64,000 nucleotides of DNA from Streptoalloteichus hindustanus (GCF_900129375.1 NZ_FQVN01000004.1:558001-622000), one strand, 5' to 3'; numbered from the stretch's first letter, positions 1 through 12,344 are shown. Notes: a model not told the origin generated them from the sequence alone. Numbers and translations are program-made.

Positions 1-802
1 CGCCCAGGAGCTGGAGGAGCTGGGCTGGCCGGCGATCTGGGTTCCGGAGCTGCTCGGTCGGGAGGCGATGACGCACGCCGGGTTCCTGCTGTCCTGCACC
101 GAGCGCCTCAGCGTCGTCAACGGGATCGCCCAGATCTGGGCCCGCGAGCCGCGCTGGACCCAAGGGGCGGCGCTGCTGCTGGCCGACGCCTACCCCGACC
201 GGCACCTGCTCGGTCTCGGTGTCGGCGGCGGGCGCCCCGGAACGCGGCCGCTGCGCGCGATGAGCGAGTACCTGGACGCCATGGACGCCACCACCAGCCC
301 CAACCCCGCGCCCCGGTCACCGGTGCGCCGCCTGCTGGCCGCCTACGGGCCCAAGATGCTGGAGCTGGCCCGCGAGCGGGCTGTCGGCGCCCACACCTAC
401 CACGTGACGGTCGGGCACACCGCGCGGGCGCGGGAGGTGCTGGGCGCCGCCCCGTTCCTCGGGGTGGAGCAGGCGGTGCTGTTCGAGACCGACCCGCACC
501 GGGCGCGGGAGATCGCACGCGAGCACCTGCACCTGCACCTCACCACGGAGTTCAACGTCGCCAAGTTCCTGCGCCTGGGCTACACCGAGGCCGACATCGA
601 CGGCGGCCGGGGCAGTGACCGGCTGGTCGACGACCTGGTGGTCTGGGGCGAGCTGGACACCATCGTCGGCCGGCTGCGCCAGCACCTGGCGGCCGGCGCC
701 GACCACGTGGGCGTCCAGGTGATCGGCATCGAGCCCGGAGCCTCGGCGATGCCCCGGTGGCGGGAGCTGGCCGAGGCGCTGCTCCCCCGCCCCACCGCCT
801 GA
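1..802 (+). CDS. LLM-class F420-dependent oxidoreductase, 3' part
   Basis: This is the C-terminal part of a luciferase-like (LLM) flavin/F420-dependent oxidoreductase; the reading frame is open from base 2 and the true start lies left of the window. Visible family features are a start-proximal segment ELGWPAIWVPELLGREA, the stretch LLADAYPDRHLLGLGVGGG typical of the TIM-barrel core, and the terminal part with a barrel-end helix WRELAEALLP. Enzymes of this class use deazaflavin F420 or FMN to oxidise or reduce small substrates in the cytoplasm; the substrate cannot be told from sequence. It converges on the next gene with a GC-rich hairpin between them. Confidence 0.85.
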   Translation, partial: AQELEELGWPAIWVPELLGREAMTHAGFLLSCTERLSVVNGIAQIWAREPRWTQGAALLLADAYPDRHLLGLGVGGGRPGTRPLRAMSEYLDAMDATTSPNPAPRSPVRRLLAAYGPKMLELARERAVGAHTYHVTVGHTARAREVLGAAPFLGVEQAVLFETDPHRAREIAREHLHLHLTTEFNVAKFLRLGYTEADIDGGRGSDRLVDDLVVWGELDTIVGRLRQHLAAGADHVGVQVIGIEPGASAMPRWRELAEALLPRPTA

Positions 803-809
803 CCTGACG

Positions 810-833
810 GCGCCCCCCCGGCCGGGGGGGCGC
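810..833. terminator. Bidirectional GC-rich hairpin
   Basis: A perfect 12-bp-arm palindrome (GCGCCCCCCCGG / CCGGGGGGGCGC) sits between the stop codons of two convergent genes. It is probably a shared rho-independent-type terminator, without an obvious U-tract as is usual in actinomycetes. Confidence 0.7.
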
Positions 834-2026
834 TACCCGTCGCGGTGTTCGACCACCACCCCGCCGCGCCCGGGGACGTGACGGGCCAGGTCGGTGAGGA
901 ACCGGTCGACGTCCAGGGCGGTCTCGGGCGGGCGCACCCCCGGCGCGGCGGGGATGCCGTCGAGCAGTTGGGCGAGGCCGAGCGCCAGGGGGACGGCGGT
1001 GGCCGTGGCCATGTCGTGGGCCAGGAACGCGGAGGCGCCGGGCAGGTGCGCCAGCACGGTGCGACGCCGGCCCCGCCGCGTCCCGGTGGCCACGGCGAAG
1101 AACGGGGGCAGCGAGCGGGGTCCGGCGAAGCGGTGCAGGCGGCGCAGGGAACGCGCCATGCGGCGCGCCGACGGCGCGGCCAGGGCGGCCGCCGCGGTGG
1201 CGGGGGTGAGTCGACCGGCGTCGAGGTCGCGGCGCAACACGTCCAGGTAGGCCGCGGTGGTCGGGGTGACGACCATGAGCGTCGTGGCGTGGCCGGTGGG
1301 CCGGTAGCTGCGGCCGAGGGTGAGCGGTTCCGGGTGGCCGACGGTGTAGGCGGTGCCCCGGCGCCCACCCGGCAGCCTCAGGGTGACCGGCCGCAGCGGG
1401 GGTCGCCGCCGCCCTACGCCGTCCTCGACGACGGGGATCTCTCCGCTGATCTGGTGCATCCAGTGCAGCAGCGCGGCGCCGGGCCGGGCGGGCGGGCCGA
1501 GTGGTGTCCCGGCCGCCCGGCCCGGCGCGCGGGGGACGTCGACCGGCCAGGCGGTGTGGAGGTCGTGGACGGCGTCGAGGTCCCGGACGGCGCGGGCGGC
1601 CAGCAGGTTGCTGAGGCCGGGGCTGGCGCCCACGCCGACCACGGCCCGCACGCCGGCCGCGCGGGCCGCGCCGTCCAGGTCGAGCATGTCGAGGGTGGGT
1701 TCCCCGTCGTCGCAGACGTCCAGGTAGTGGGTGCCGGTGTCGATGGCGGCGCGCAGCACGGTGGGTCCGTGCCGGTAGAAGGGGCCGGCGGTGTTCAGGA
1801 CGACGTCGGCGTCGGTCAGCGCGGCGCGCAGGGCGGTGGGATCGCCGATGTCGACCCGCCGGGCCTGGGCCGGGGTTCCGTTCGCCCTGATCTGGCCGGC
1901 CAGTCGGTGGGCGGCGGCCAGGTCGCGGTCGGCCACCTCGATCCGCCGCACGCCGGGCAGTGCCGCGGCGAGGCGGGCCGCCGCCGCGCCCACGGCGCCT
2001 GCTCCGCCCAGTGCCAGTACGCGCAC
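833..2026 (-). CDS. Saccharopine dehydrogenase-like NAD(P) oxidoreductase
   Basis: A 397-aa cytoplasmic protein that opens with a Rossmann dinucleotide-binding motif (GGAGAVG at residues about 7-13), followed by segments typical of the saccharopine dehydrogenase NADP-binding domain (ADVVLNTAGPFYRHG; TGTHYLDVCDDGEPT). The family includes saccharopine reductases and trans-acting enoyl reductases, so the exact substrate is unknown. The start is a GTG preceded by GGAGAGGAG. Fifty bases separate it from the upstream hydrolase gene on the same strand, so the two may be co-transcribed. Confidence 0.85.
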   Translation of the reverse strand: MRVLALGGAGAVGAAAARLAAALPGVRRIEVADRDLAAAHRLAGQIRANGTPAQARRVDIGDPTALRAALTDADVVLNTAGPFYRHGPTVLRAAIDTGTHYLDVCDDGEPTLDMLDLDGAARAAGVRAVVGVGASPGLSNLLAARAVRDLDAVHDLHTAWPVDVPRAPGRAAGTPLGPPARPGAALLHWMHQISGEIPVVEDGVGRRRPPLRPVTLRLPGGRRGTAYTVGHPEPLTLGRSYRPTGHATTLMVVTPTTAAYLDVLRRDLDAGRLTPATAAAALAAPSARRMARSLRRLHRFAGPRSLPPFFAVATGTRRGRRRTVLAHLPGASAFLAHDMATATAVPLALGLAQLLDGIPAAPGVRPPETALDVDRFLTDLARHVPGRGGVVVEHRDG

Positions 2027-2076
2027 GGTGGCTCCTCTCCGGTGTCGAATTCCGCGCTCGGTGGGCTCGGCGGGGG

Positions 2077-3156
2077 TCAGTGGACGTCGCGCAGGTACTG
2101 GCGTTGGTCATCCAGGACCCCGTCGGCGTAGAGCGCGCGGGGCGCGGCGACGGCGAGCAGGAACGCCCGGACCGGGCAGGACTCGACCTGTCGGGGCAGC
2201 AGGGAGTGGGTGGTGTCGGGGTAGTGCCGGACCTGGAGCGTCGCGGGGTCGCGGAGCAGCCGGCGGTAGCCGGCCTCGGTGTCGGCGACGTCGACGTTGC
2301 GGTCGTGGCCGGGCAGGACCAGCAGGACCGGCACGCGCAGCGCGGCCAGGTCGGCCGAGGCGTCGGCGGTGAAGTTCCTGGCCACGAACCGCCACCGCTG
2401 GGCGGTCATCTCCCGGGGGTCGCCGACCGCGGCCCGGTACTGCTCGAAGGAGGCGCCCTCGCGCAGCAGCCGCAGGGTCGTCTCGCTGCGCTCCAGTTCG
2501 GCGCGGACCCGCTCCGGCGGGGCCTGCTGGTCGGCGAGCTCGGCGAGCAGGTTGTAGCGGCCCTGGCGCTGCCAGTTGATGGCCGGGGAGACCGCGATGA
2601 CGAAGCGGAGCTCGGGCAGGCGCACCGCGACCTTGGGCATGACCCAGCCGGCCTGGCTGGCGCCCCACAGCCCGATCCGGCGCGGGTCGATCTCGGGTCG
2701 CGTCCGCGCCCAGGTGATCGCGGCGACGGTCTCGGCGGCGCGGTCGTCCATGCTCTGGTCCAGCCAGTCGCCCGGCGCGCCGGCCACCCCGGGTTTGTGC
2801 CAGGACAGCGAGGCGTAGCCGGCCTGGGCGAAGGCCTCCCACAGCGGCCGGTAGAAGGTCTCGTGGGTGGCGTCGAGGGGGCCGTCGCCGTGGACGAACA
2901 CCACGAGGCCGTGCGGGCCGGAGCCGGTGGCGGGCAGGGCGAGCACGCCGGTCAGCGGCTGGGGGCCGCCGGTGATGGTGACCTGCTCCTCGCGCAGGTC
3001 GTAGCTGTTGCCGACGACCACCACCGCGCCGGCGGTCAGGACCAGGGCGAGCAGGGTCAGCAGCGCACCGAGCAGCAGCGGGCGCCGACGACGACGGCGG
3101 CGGCGGCGGCGGGGCCGGTGCGGGGTGGCCGCGCACCCCTCGTTTCGTTCATTCAC
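2077..3156 (-). CDS. Membrane-anchored alpha/beta hydrolase
   Basis: A 359-aa protein with an N-terminal cytoplasmic tail containing an uninterrupted run of ten arginines, one hydrophobic segment (about residues 26-50, a signal anchor), then an alpha/beta-hydrolase domain facing outside. The nucleophile elbow is GLWGASQAGW (Ser in G-x-S-x-G), the HGDG segment after VVFV forms the oxyanion region, and PGHDRNVDV and THSLL supply the likely Asp and His. It resembles BAAT/peptidase S15-like hydrolases of unknown substrate. It is divergent from a PaaX-type regulator 54 bp away, which probably controls it. Confidence 0.85.
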   Translation of the reverse strand: MNERNEGCAATPHRPRRRRRRRRRRPLLLGALLTLLALVLTAGAVVVVGNSYDLREEQVTITGGPQPLTGVLALPATGSGPHGLVVFVHGDGPLDATHETFYRPLWEAFAQAGYASLSWHKPGVAGAPGDWLDQSMDDRAAETVAAITWARTRPEIDPRRIGLWGASQAGWVMPKVAVRLPELRFVIAVSPAINWQRQGRYNLLAELADQQAPPERVRAELERSETTLRLLREGASFEQYRAAVGDPREMTAQRWRFVARNFTADASADLAALRVPVLLVLPGHDRNVDVADTEAGYRRLLRDPATLQVRHYPDTTHSLLPRQVESCPVRAFLLAVAAPRALYADGVLDDQRQYLRDVH

Positions 3157-3179
3157 GGAACGATCGTAACCAGAACGAA
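3144..3179. promoter_or_regulatory. Divergent promoter region with dyad
   Basis: The 54-bp space between the hydrolase and the PaaX-type gene holds an inverted repeat TTCGTTC (3144-3150) / GAACGAA (3173-3179) centred on a smaller palindrome ACGATCGT (3160-3167). The position fits an operator for the divergently encoded regulator. Binding is an inference. Confidence 0.4.
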
Positions 3180-3210
3180 CGTGCTAGCGTCGCTGTGGGG
3201 AGGTGGTGAC

Positions 3211-4104
3211 ATGTCGACCAGGCGGGCCGAGCGGACGGAACTGACCACCCGGACGCTGGTGGAGGCCATGGTCCGCGAGGACGGCACCGTGGCCGCGACC
3301 GAGCTCTACCCGGTCGCCGCCGCCCTCGGGATGAGCGACCAACAGGTGCGGCTGTGCGTCAAGCGCCTGGTCGCCGAGGGCAGGTTCGTCCAGCAGGGCC
3401 GGGGCCGCGGCGCGGTGCTGCGGGCCGCCGGGGCCAGCGGCCACGCGCTGGACCCGGACGTGGAGTTCGTGCGCCTGATGTACGCCCAGGACCGGGGCGA
3501 GGCGCCCTGGGACGGGGTGTGGCACCTGGTCACCTTCGCCGTCCCGGAGTCGGCCAGGGCCGCGCGCGACGCCCTGCGCGACACCGTGGTCGGGCTGGGC
3601 GGCGCGCTGCTGCAGGGCGGCGTCTACGTCTCGGCCCACCCGTGGGAGGAGCTGGTGGCCGCCGAGGCCGCCCGACTCGACGTCGCCGACCGCGTCACCA
3701 CCCTGACCACCACCGACCTGCGCGTGGGCGACGTGGCCGAGCCTCGGGCGCTGGCGGCGCGGCTGTGGCCGCTGCCCGAGCTCGCCCGCGCCCACGACCA
3801 GCTCGCCGACCTGGCCGCCGGCTGGCTGGACCGGCTGACCGAGCCCGCCCGCGTGGGCCGCGCGGAGCTCCTGACGATCGCGATCGAGCTGGCGGCGGAG
3901 TTCACCCGCGCCACGGAGCCCGACCCGCTGCTGCCCCCCGAACTGCTGCCCCGCCCCTGGCCGGGCGCCCGGGCCCGGGAGCTGGTCGCCCGCTGCTGGG
4001 CCCGGCTGCGGGACCACCCGGCCGCCGACCCCACCCCGGGCCTGTTCCGCCGCTACGCCGAGGTGATCGGCGAGGTGGTGACCCACCTGCCCGACCCGCG
4101 GTGA
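3211..4104 (+). CDS. PaaX-family transcriptional regulator
   Basis: A 297-aa DNA-binding protein. An N-terminal winged-helix region (residues about 10-75, ending in the basic turn RGRGAVLR) is followed by the PaaX-type central segment with DGVWHLVTFAVPES and a C-terminal helical domain (ELLTIAIELAAEFTR, FRRYAEVIGEVV). The ATG at 3211 is preceded by GGGGAGGTGG, a clear ribosome binding site; the frame continues open far upstream but without coding features. PaaX proteins are repressors that respond to CoA-type ligands; here the divergent hydrolase is the likely target. Confidence 0.85.
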   Translation: MSTRRAERTELTTRTLVEAMVREDGTVAATELYPVAAALGMSDQQVRLCVKRLVAEGRFVQQGRGRGAVLRAAGASGHALDPDVEFVRLMYAQDRGEAPWDGVWHLVTFAVPESARAARDALRDTVVGLGGALLQGGVYVSAHPWEELVAAEAARLDVADRVTTLTTTDLRVGDVAEPRALAARLWPLPELARAHDQLADLAAGWLDRLTEPARVGRAELLTIAIELAAEFTRATEPDPLLPPELLPRPWPGARARELVARCWARLRDHPAADPTPGLFRRYAEVIGEVVTHLPDPR

Positions 4105-4188
4105 GCGGTCCGCACGGCCCCTGCCCCTGAACGGGTCAACGCGCACCGGCGAACGGCCGGCGCCCCGTGGTCAGCCGGATGGGCGATC

Positions 4189-5379
4189 GTGGCCGTGGCG
4201 TGCGGGGCCGTAGTCCGTGCAGTGACCCTCGACTCCTCCCCCGCCGCGTCCGGTGTCCCCACCGTGGGTGTCGTCGTCCACCGCACCGGGCGGCTGCGCT
4301 CGCTCGGCGAGGCCCTGCTGTTCGTGATCAACGATCTCCTCGCCCGGTGGGGGCCGGACCACCCGGTGGCGTTGGCCGTGCTCGACAGCGGCTCCACCTC
4401 CGAGGGGGCGGTGGCCGCCGCCGAGGAGTTGGCGCGGCGCGCCGAGGTCGGCGTCGTCATCACCCTGGCCGGCTCGCACACGGTGCCGGCGGTGGCCCGG
4501 GCCTGCGCCCGGGCGGGGGTGCCGTCCGTGTCGACGATGCTGCCCTGGCAGGTCTTCCGGGAGCAGAGCGGCGGCCCGGACCGGGCGTTCCACTTCGCCT
4601 GGGGGCTGGACGACATCGCGCGGGCCTTCGCGGAGATGTGGCGCATGGCCGGGGCGAGCCGGGTGGGCTGCCTGTGGAACGACGACGTGCAGGGCCGGGC
4701 GCTGCGCTCGGCCGGCGGCGGGTTCGTGGCCACCGCGCGGGCGGCCGGCGTCGAGCTGGTGGACCTGGGCGCCTACCGGGAGGCGCGGGCCGACTTCGCC
4801 GAGCAGGTGGCCGCCCTCGCCGCCAGCGGGGCCGACGTGGTCACCTCGGCGGGCACCCCGCAGGACCTGGCGCGGTTCTGGGCGGCCACCACGGAGGCGG
4901 GACTGCGGCTGCGCCTGCTGACCTCGTCGCGGTGGCTGACCTACCCCTTCGGGGCCGCCCAGGCCGACGTCGACGGCGTGGCCACGGTGGTGTCGTGGAC
5001 ACCCCGGGGCGCCACGCGCTCCTCGCTGGGCGGCCGCAGCGCCGAGGAGCTGGCGCGCGGCTACGAGAAGGTCACCGGACGGCCGTGGCTGCAACCACTC
5101 GGTTTGGCGCACGCGCTGGTGGAGGTGGCGGTGCACGCGGTGACGGCCACGGCCGACCCCCGGGACCGCGACGCGGTGGCCCGGACGTTGGCCGCCACCT
5201 GCCTGGAGACGGTCGCGGGCCGGCTGGACTGGACGCGGGGACCGGCCCCGAACGTGGCGCGCCTGCCGTTGGCCGGCGGCCAGTGGCGGCGCCGCGACAG
5301 CGGCTGGGACCTGGTGCTGGTGGCCAACGCGGCCCGCCCGGACGTGCCGGTGGAGGGCGAGCTGCGCACCCTCGGCTGA
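4189..5379 (+). CDS. Substrate-binding protein-like, type 1 periplasmic fold
   Basis: A 396-aa protein with the layout of ABC-type branched-chain amino-acid binding proteins (Peripla_BP_6): PTVGVVVHRTGRL at the N-terminus, GVVITLAGSHTVPAVA, VPSVSTMLPW and SRVGCLWNDD in the first lobe, and GADVVTSAGTPQDLARFW in the second. It lacks a convincing signal peptide or lipobox at the chosen GTG start (4189), and no permease or ATPase genes are adjacent. It may therefore be a soluble ligand sensor rather than a transporter component. The start is uncertain; in-frame GTG codons occur within the first 25 bases. Confidence 0.7.
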   Translation: MAVACGAVVRAVTLDSSPAASGVPTVGVVVHRTGRLRSLGEALLFVINDLLARWGPDHPVALAVLDSGSTSEGAVAAAEELARRAEVGVVITLAGSHTVPAVARACARAGVPSVSTMLPWQVFREQSGGPDRAFHFAWGLDDIARAFAEMWRMAGASRVGCLWNDDVQGRALRSAGGGFVATARAAGVELVDLGAYREARADFAEQVAALAASGADVVTSAGTPQDLARFWAATTEAGLRLRLLTSSRWLTYPFGAAQADVDGVATVVSWTPRGATRSSLGGRSAEELARGYEKVTGRPWLQPLGLAHALVEVAVHAVTATADPRDRDAVARTLAATCLETVAGRLDWTRGPAPNVARLPLAGGQWRRRDSGWDLVLVANAARPDVPVEGELRTLG

Positions 5380-5453
5380 GGTCGAGGCTGAGCCCCGGCC
5401 GCCGGCGGGCGGCCCCGACCCGGCGCCGACACGCCGCCGACCGAGTGCCGGGT

Positions 5454-6023
5454 TCAGGCCCGCCGGTAGGTGCTGCGGATGGTGTAGTCCTTGGCCGGGC
5501 CGCGCACCTCGATCCGCACGTCGAACCGGTCCGGGGCGCGGAAGTCGTAGTGGCCGGTGTAGACGTCGCGGCCGCAGTGGTGGACCGCGCTGGCCGACAA
5601 CGGCCCCGCCCCGGAGCCGGCCGGCAGCAGATCGTGCAGGACGCGACCCCCGGGTTCGGTGTCGGTGAAGCAGACCAGGATGCGCTCGCCCCGCAGCAGG
5701 TAGAAGTACTCGCGGTAGGCGGGGCCGCGCTCGCCCGTCGCGGTCACCAGCTCACCCTCCTCCCGGTAGCGCAGGACGTCGGCCTGGATCGGCCGGAACC
5801 GCGCGGTGCCGTCGAAGACCCCGAACCCGGAGATCGTGCGGGACAGGGCCCACTGCCCGACCAGCGAGTCGAACAGGGCTCGCGTGGGCGTGGGGTGGTG
5901 GGCGGTCACGGGTCCCGCCGGGTCGGCGGGGCCCGTCGCCGGCCGCTCCTCGACGACGGCGCGGGAGCCGAGGACCCGGCGCGCCCCCGGACCACCGCTG
6001 TCCACTGTGGACTCACCGTTCAT
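5454..6023 (-). CDS. DUF6314 family protein
   Basis: A 189-aa protein of unknown function. The C-terminal two thirds match the DUF6314 pattern: FDSLVGQWALSRTI, GTARFRP, LRYREEGEL, REYFYLLR, VHHCGRDVYTGHY and a final VRGPAKDYTIRSTYRR, which looks like a small beta-barrel (lipocalin-like) ligand-binding fold. The ATG at 6023 was chosen because GGAGGTGGGGG lies just upstream; the open frame runs further but is low-quality. Its first codons contain one copy of the GTCCACTGTGGAC palindrome found across this window. Confidence 0.75.
   Translation of the reverse strand: MNGESTVDSGGPGARRVLGSRAVVEERPATGPADPAGPVTAHHPTPTRALFDSLVGQWALSRTISGFGVFDGTARFRPIQADVLRYREEGELVTATGERGPAYREYFYLLRGERILVCFTDTEPGGRVLHDLLPAGSGAGPLSASAVHHCGRDVYTGHYDFRAPDRFDVRIEVRGPAKDYTIRSTYRRA
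6000..6012. repeat. Interspersed palindrome GTCCACTGTGGAC
   Basis: One exact copy of the short GTCC-N5-GGAC palindrome family, here inside the 5' coding end of the DUF6314 gene where it encodes part of STVDS. Confidence 0.6.
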
Positions 6024-6115
6024 CGTCCGCCCCCACCTCCACCACGTCGCGTCGTGTCGGGGTCGAGGGTAGGCGTGGTGGCGGACGGCGGTGTGTTCGC
6101 CCGCGGCGCACCCGC

Positions 6116-9328
<3,213 letters not shown>

Positions 9329-9464
9329 CCGGCTGATCTTGCCACGGCTCCGCGACACCTCGACGCGCCCCCGGTTTGTGCTTGCGCCGTCAGGGAAATC
9401 CGCGACGGGCCGGCGGCGCCGCCCTGGTTGCGGCCGGGGACGCCCTGTCGGGTTGGGTGGGGGC

Positions 9465-10142
9465 ATGACGAGATCGGAACCGGACAGCAGGGACAGCGCG
9501 GACAGCGCCGCCGGGTTCGTGCGGGCGCACACCCGGCTGGGCGCCCCGCCGCTGGTGCCCGAGGTGCGGGTGCACCTGGCCGAGGAGGCGATCGCGGTGT
9601 GGGAGGCCACCGAGCGGCAGGTCGGCCGGTCCGGGCTGGCGCCGCCGTTCTGGGCGTTCGCCTGGGCCGGCGGCCAGGCGCTGGCCCGGCACGTCCTGGA
9701 CCACCCCGAGCTGGTGCGCGGCCGGCGGGTGTGGGACCTGGCCGCGGGCTGCGGGGTGGTGGCGGTGGCCGCCGCCCTGGCTGGGGCGGCGGAGGTCACC
9801 GCCAACGACGTCGACCCGTGGGCGGGTGCGGCGATCGGCCTCAACGCCGAGGCCAACGGGGTGCCGGTGCGGGTGGTCGTGGGCGATGTGCTGACCGGTG
9901 ACGCCGACGGGGCGCAGGTGGTCTTCGCCGGCGACGTCTTCTACGACCGGCCGATGGCCGCGCGGGTGCTGCCGTTCCTGCGGCGCGCCCGCCGCGCCGG
10001 CGCGGAGGTGGTGGTGGGCGACCCGGGCCGCGCCCACCTGCCCGGGGAGGCGTTCGAGGAACTGGCCCGCTACGGGGTGCCGGTCCCCCGGGAACTGGAG
10101 GGCGTCGACGTCAAACCGACCCGCGTGCTGCGCCTGCCCTGA
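9465..10142 (+). CDS. Class I SAM methyltransferase, METTL20/nicotinamide N-methylase-like
   Basis: A 225-aa Rossmann-fold methyltransferase. The SAM motif is VWDLAAGCGVVAVAAALAG (residues about 85-103), followed by VTANDVDPWAGAAIGLNAEANG and the post-motif GDVFYDRPMA. The upstream segment PPFWAFAWAGGQALARHVLD is typical of the protein-lysine methyltransferase group related to METTL20 and of L11-methyltransferase-like 'nicotinamide N-methylases'. The ATG at 9465 was preferred over the longer open frame because the family starts here. It is divergent from the helicase gene; no functional link is evident. Confidence 0.85.
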   Translation: MTRSEPDSRDSADSAAGFVRAHTRLGAPPLVPEVRVHLAEEAIAVWEATERQVGRSGLAPPFWAFAWAGGQALARHVLDHPELVRGRRVWDLAAGCGVVAVAAALAGAAEVTANDVDPWAGAAIGLNAEANGVPVRVVVGDVLTGDADGAQVVFAGDVFYDRPMAARVLPFLRRARRAGAEVVVGDPGRAHLPGEAFEELARYGVPVPRELEGVDVKPTRVLRLP

Positions 10143-10299
10143 GCGGAGCGCCCAGAACGCGCCCGGCGGCGACCTCGCCAGTGGCGATCGTGCCTTTTCC
10201 CCGGCCCCGGCGCGGTCCCGCCCAGCGACGGTGTCGAGTCGCCACACAGCGGGATGTCGTCGACGTTGGTCCGGAACGGCGGGGACGACGGTTGCGGCC

Positions 10300-10665
10300 G
10301 AACTCCCCTTGCCCAGCGCGCGCAGGATGGCGGGCTGGGCCAGGCAGAACGTCGCAACCAGCTCCCGCTGGCACTCCTCGTCGGTCTGGCCCCGTGCGGC
10401 CGACCGCGGCCACCCGAGGTCGTCCCGGGTGGGTGGGCGGCCTTCGGCGACGGTGGCGGCCACGTCCCCGATCGACCGCACGGCGGGAAAGGACACACCC
10501 GAGGCCAGTGACGGCCGTCCAGCCCAGCACGCAGGCGTGCAGGCGACCGTTGTTGAGGCCGGGCAGCACCAATGGCCTGCCCTGGCCGAGGGCCGGTGCG
10601 GGTGTGGCCGTGGCGCGGACGTGGGCGTTGACCAGCACGAGGTCGGCCGGATTCCGCCACGCGAT
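10300..10665 (-). pseudogene. Frameshifted remnant of an unidentified gene
   Basis: Two minus-strand reading frames carry coding-like sequence with strong G/C third positions and join end to end near 10503. The first reads WRNPADLVLVNAHVRATATP and RPLVLPGLNNGRLHACVLGW; the second reads SGVSFPAVRSIGDVAATVAE and EECQRELVATFCLAQPAILR. Neither frame alone gives a gene with a start and ribosome binding site, so this looks like a decayed coding sequence broken by an indel. VLPGLNNGRLHA faintly recalls amidohydrolase N-termini, but I do not recognise the family. The rest of 10143-10852 shows nothing recognisable. Confidence 0.35.
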
Positions 10666-10852
10666 TCGGCGGCAGGGACGGGCGGGGTCGCGGCGGCGAT
10701 GGCGTCGCCGGTTGCGGGAAGGGATTCGTGCCAGGCCGAGCGCGCCCGGCGCTTCGCCGGTTGCGGCCGATCTCTCCGGGCTGGGCGGACGCCCAGCGCC
10801 CAGCACGCGATCATCGTGCGGTTCTGGCGGTGTGGGAAATCGAGGTGCGCCG

Positions 10853-12112
10853 ATGGGCGAGAGCGCGGGGCCGGGACTGGCGCGGCGGTTGGGCACGGGG
10901 AATGCCGTGCTGGTGGGGCTGGGCGCGATGCTGGGGGCGGGGGTCTTCGCCGGGTTCGGCCCGGCCACGGCCACCGCCGGGACCGGGGTGGGGATCTCGC
11001 TGGTGGTGGCGGGGTTGGTGGCGTTCTGCAACGCCACGTCCTCGGCGCGGCTGGCGGCGCGCTATCCGACCTCGGGTGGCGCCTACGTCTACGGGCGGGA
11101 GCGGCTGGGGGCGTTCTGGGGGTACCTGGCCGGCTGGTGCTTCGTGGTCGGCAAGACCGCGAGCTGCGCGGCGATGGCGTTGACGGCCGGCCACTACCTG
11201 GCGCCCGGCGCCGCTCCGGTCGTGGCGGCGGCCGCGGTGGTGGTCCTGACGGCGGTCAACTGCTTCGGCGTGCAGCGCTCGGCGCGGGTGAGCCGGGTGC
11301 TGGTGGCCGTGGTGCTGCTGGTGTTGGCCCTGGTCGTCGTGGTGGCGCTCGCCGGCGGCCACGCCGAGCTCGACCGGCTGTGGCCGCCGGCGCGGGACAC
11401 CTCGGTGTACGGGGTGGCGCAGGGCGCGGGGCTGTTGTTCTTCGCCTTCGCCGGCTACGCGCGCATCGCCACCCTCGGTGAGGAGGTGGTCGACCCCGAG
11501 CGGACGATCCGGCGGGCGGTGCCGCTGGCGTTGGGTGTGGTGCTCGTCGTGTACGCCGCCGTCGGGGCGGCCGCGGTGCTGGTGGTGGGCGCGCCCGGGC
11601 TGGCGGGCGCGGCGGCGCCGCTGGTGGAGGTGGTGCGGGCGGCCGGCGCCCCGGGTCTGGCTCCGGTGGTGACCGCGGGCGCGGCGGTGGCGTCGGTGGG
11701 CGCGTTGCTGGCGTTGGTGCTGGGGGTCTCGCGCACGGTGCTGGCGCTGGCGCGCGACGGGTGGCTGCCCCGCGGCCTGGCGGTGGTGCACCCGGTGTAC
11801 CGGGTGCCGCGGCGGGCGGAGCTGGCGGTGGGCGCGGCGGCGGTCGTGCTGGTGCTGACCGTGGACCTGCGCGGGGCGATCGGGTTCTCCTCGTTCGGGG
11901 TGTTGCTGTACTACGCGGTCGCCAACGTCGCGGCGATGACGCTGCGGCGCGGGGAGGGGCGTCCGCCGCGGTGGGTGCCCGTGGTGGGTGTGGTCGGGTG
12001 CGGGGCGCTGGTGGTCACGCTGCCGGTCTCCTCGGTGCTGGCCGGGCTGGTGGTGGTCGCCCTCGGCGCGGTGGTGTGGTGGGTGGTCGACCGGCGTCGG
12101 CGGGCGGCCTGA
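10853..12112 (+). CDS. APC-family amino acid permease
   Basis: A 419-aa integral membrane protein with about 12 hydrophobic segments. The first contains the APC signature GLGAMLGAGVFAGFGPATA, followed by ARYPTSGGAYVYGRERLG (unwound TM1/TM3-type motifs of the amino acid-polyamine-organocation superfamily) and FFAFAGYARIATLGEEVVDP, the conserved TM6 region. It probably imports amino acids or amines by cation symport or exchange. The ATG at 10853 has CGAGGTG seven bases upstream. The gene stands alone. Confidence 0.9.
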   Translation: MGESAGPGLARRLGTGNAVLVGLGAMLGAGVFAGFGPATATAGTGVGISLVVAGLVAFCNATSSARLAARYPTSGGAYVYGRERLGAFWGYLAGWCFVVGKTASCAAMALTAGHYLAPGAAPVVAAAAVVVLTAVNCFGVQRSARVSRVLVAVVLLVLALVVVVALAGGHAELDRLWPPARDTSVYGVAQGAGLLFFAFAGYARIATLGEEVVDPERTIRRAVPLALGVVLVVYAAVGAAAVLVVGAPGLAGAAAPLVEVVRAAGAPGLAPVVTAGAAVASVGALLALVLGVSRTVLALARDGWLPRGLAVVHPVYRVPRRAELAVGAAAVVLVLTVDLRGAIGFSSFGVLLYYAVANVAAMTLRRGEGRPPRWVPVVGVVGCGALVVTLPVSSVLAGLVVVALGAVVWWVVDRRRRAA

Positions 12113-12344
12113 AGGGGTGGGCGCCAGGCCGGGTCCCGTGCCGCCGCGCCCCGGCCGAGTCCCCTCCCGGTGTGCTCCCGGATGGCGGAACCCCGGCGCG
12201 GACGGGGGCCTTCCCGGGGCGTCGGTGCTGCACTGGAGCGGTGGGGGCTTTCCCCGAGCCGGCCGCGAGGCCACTCGACCACCCTCGGGTGGCCGCCACG
12301 CCGCCCGTGACCGGTCACCCGCCGATCCCCATCAGGGGGTAGCC

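Noticed and set aside
1960-3210. Long N-terminal extension of the PaaX-type frame
   Set aside because: It is antisense to the hydrolase, and a clear ribosome binding site supports the ATG at 3211.
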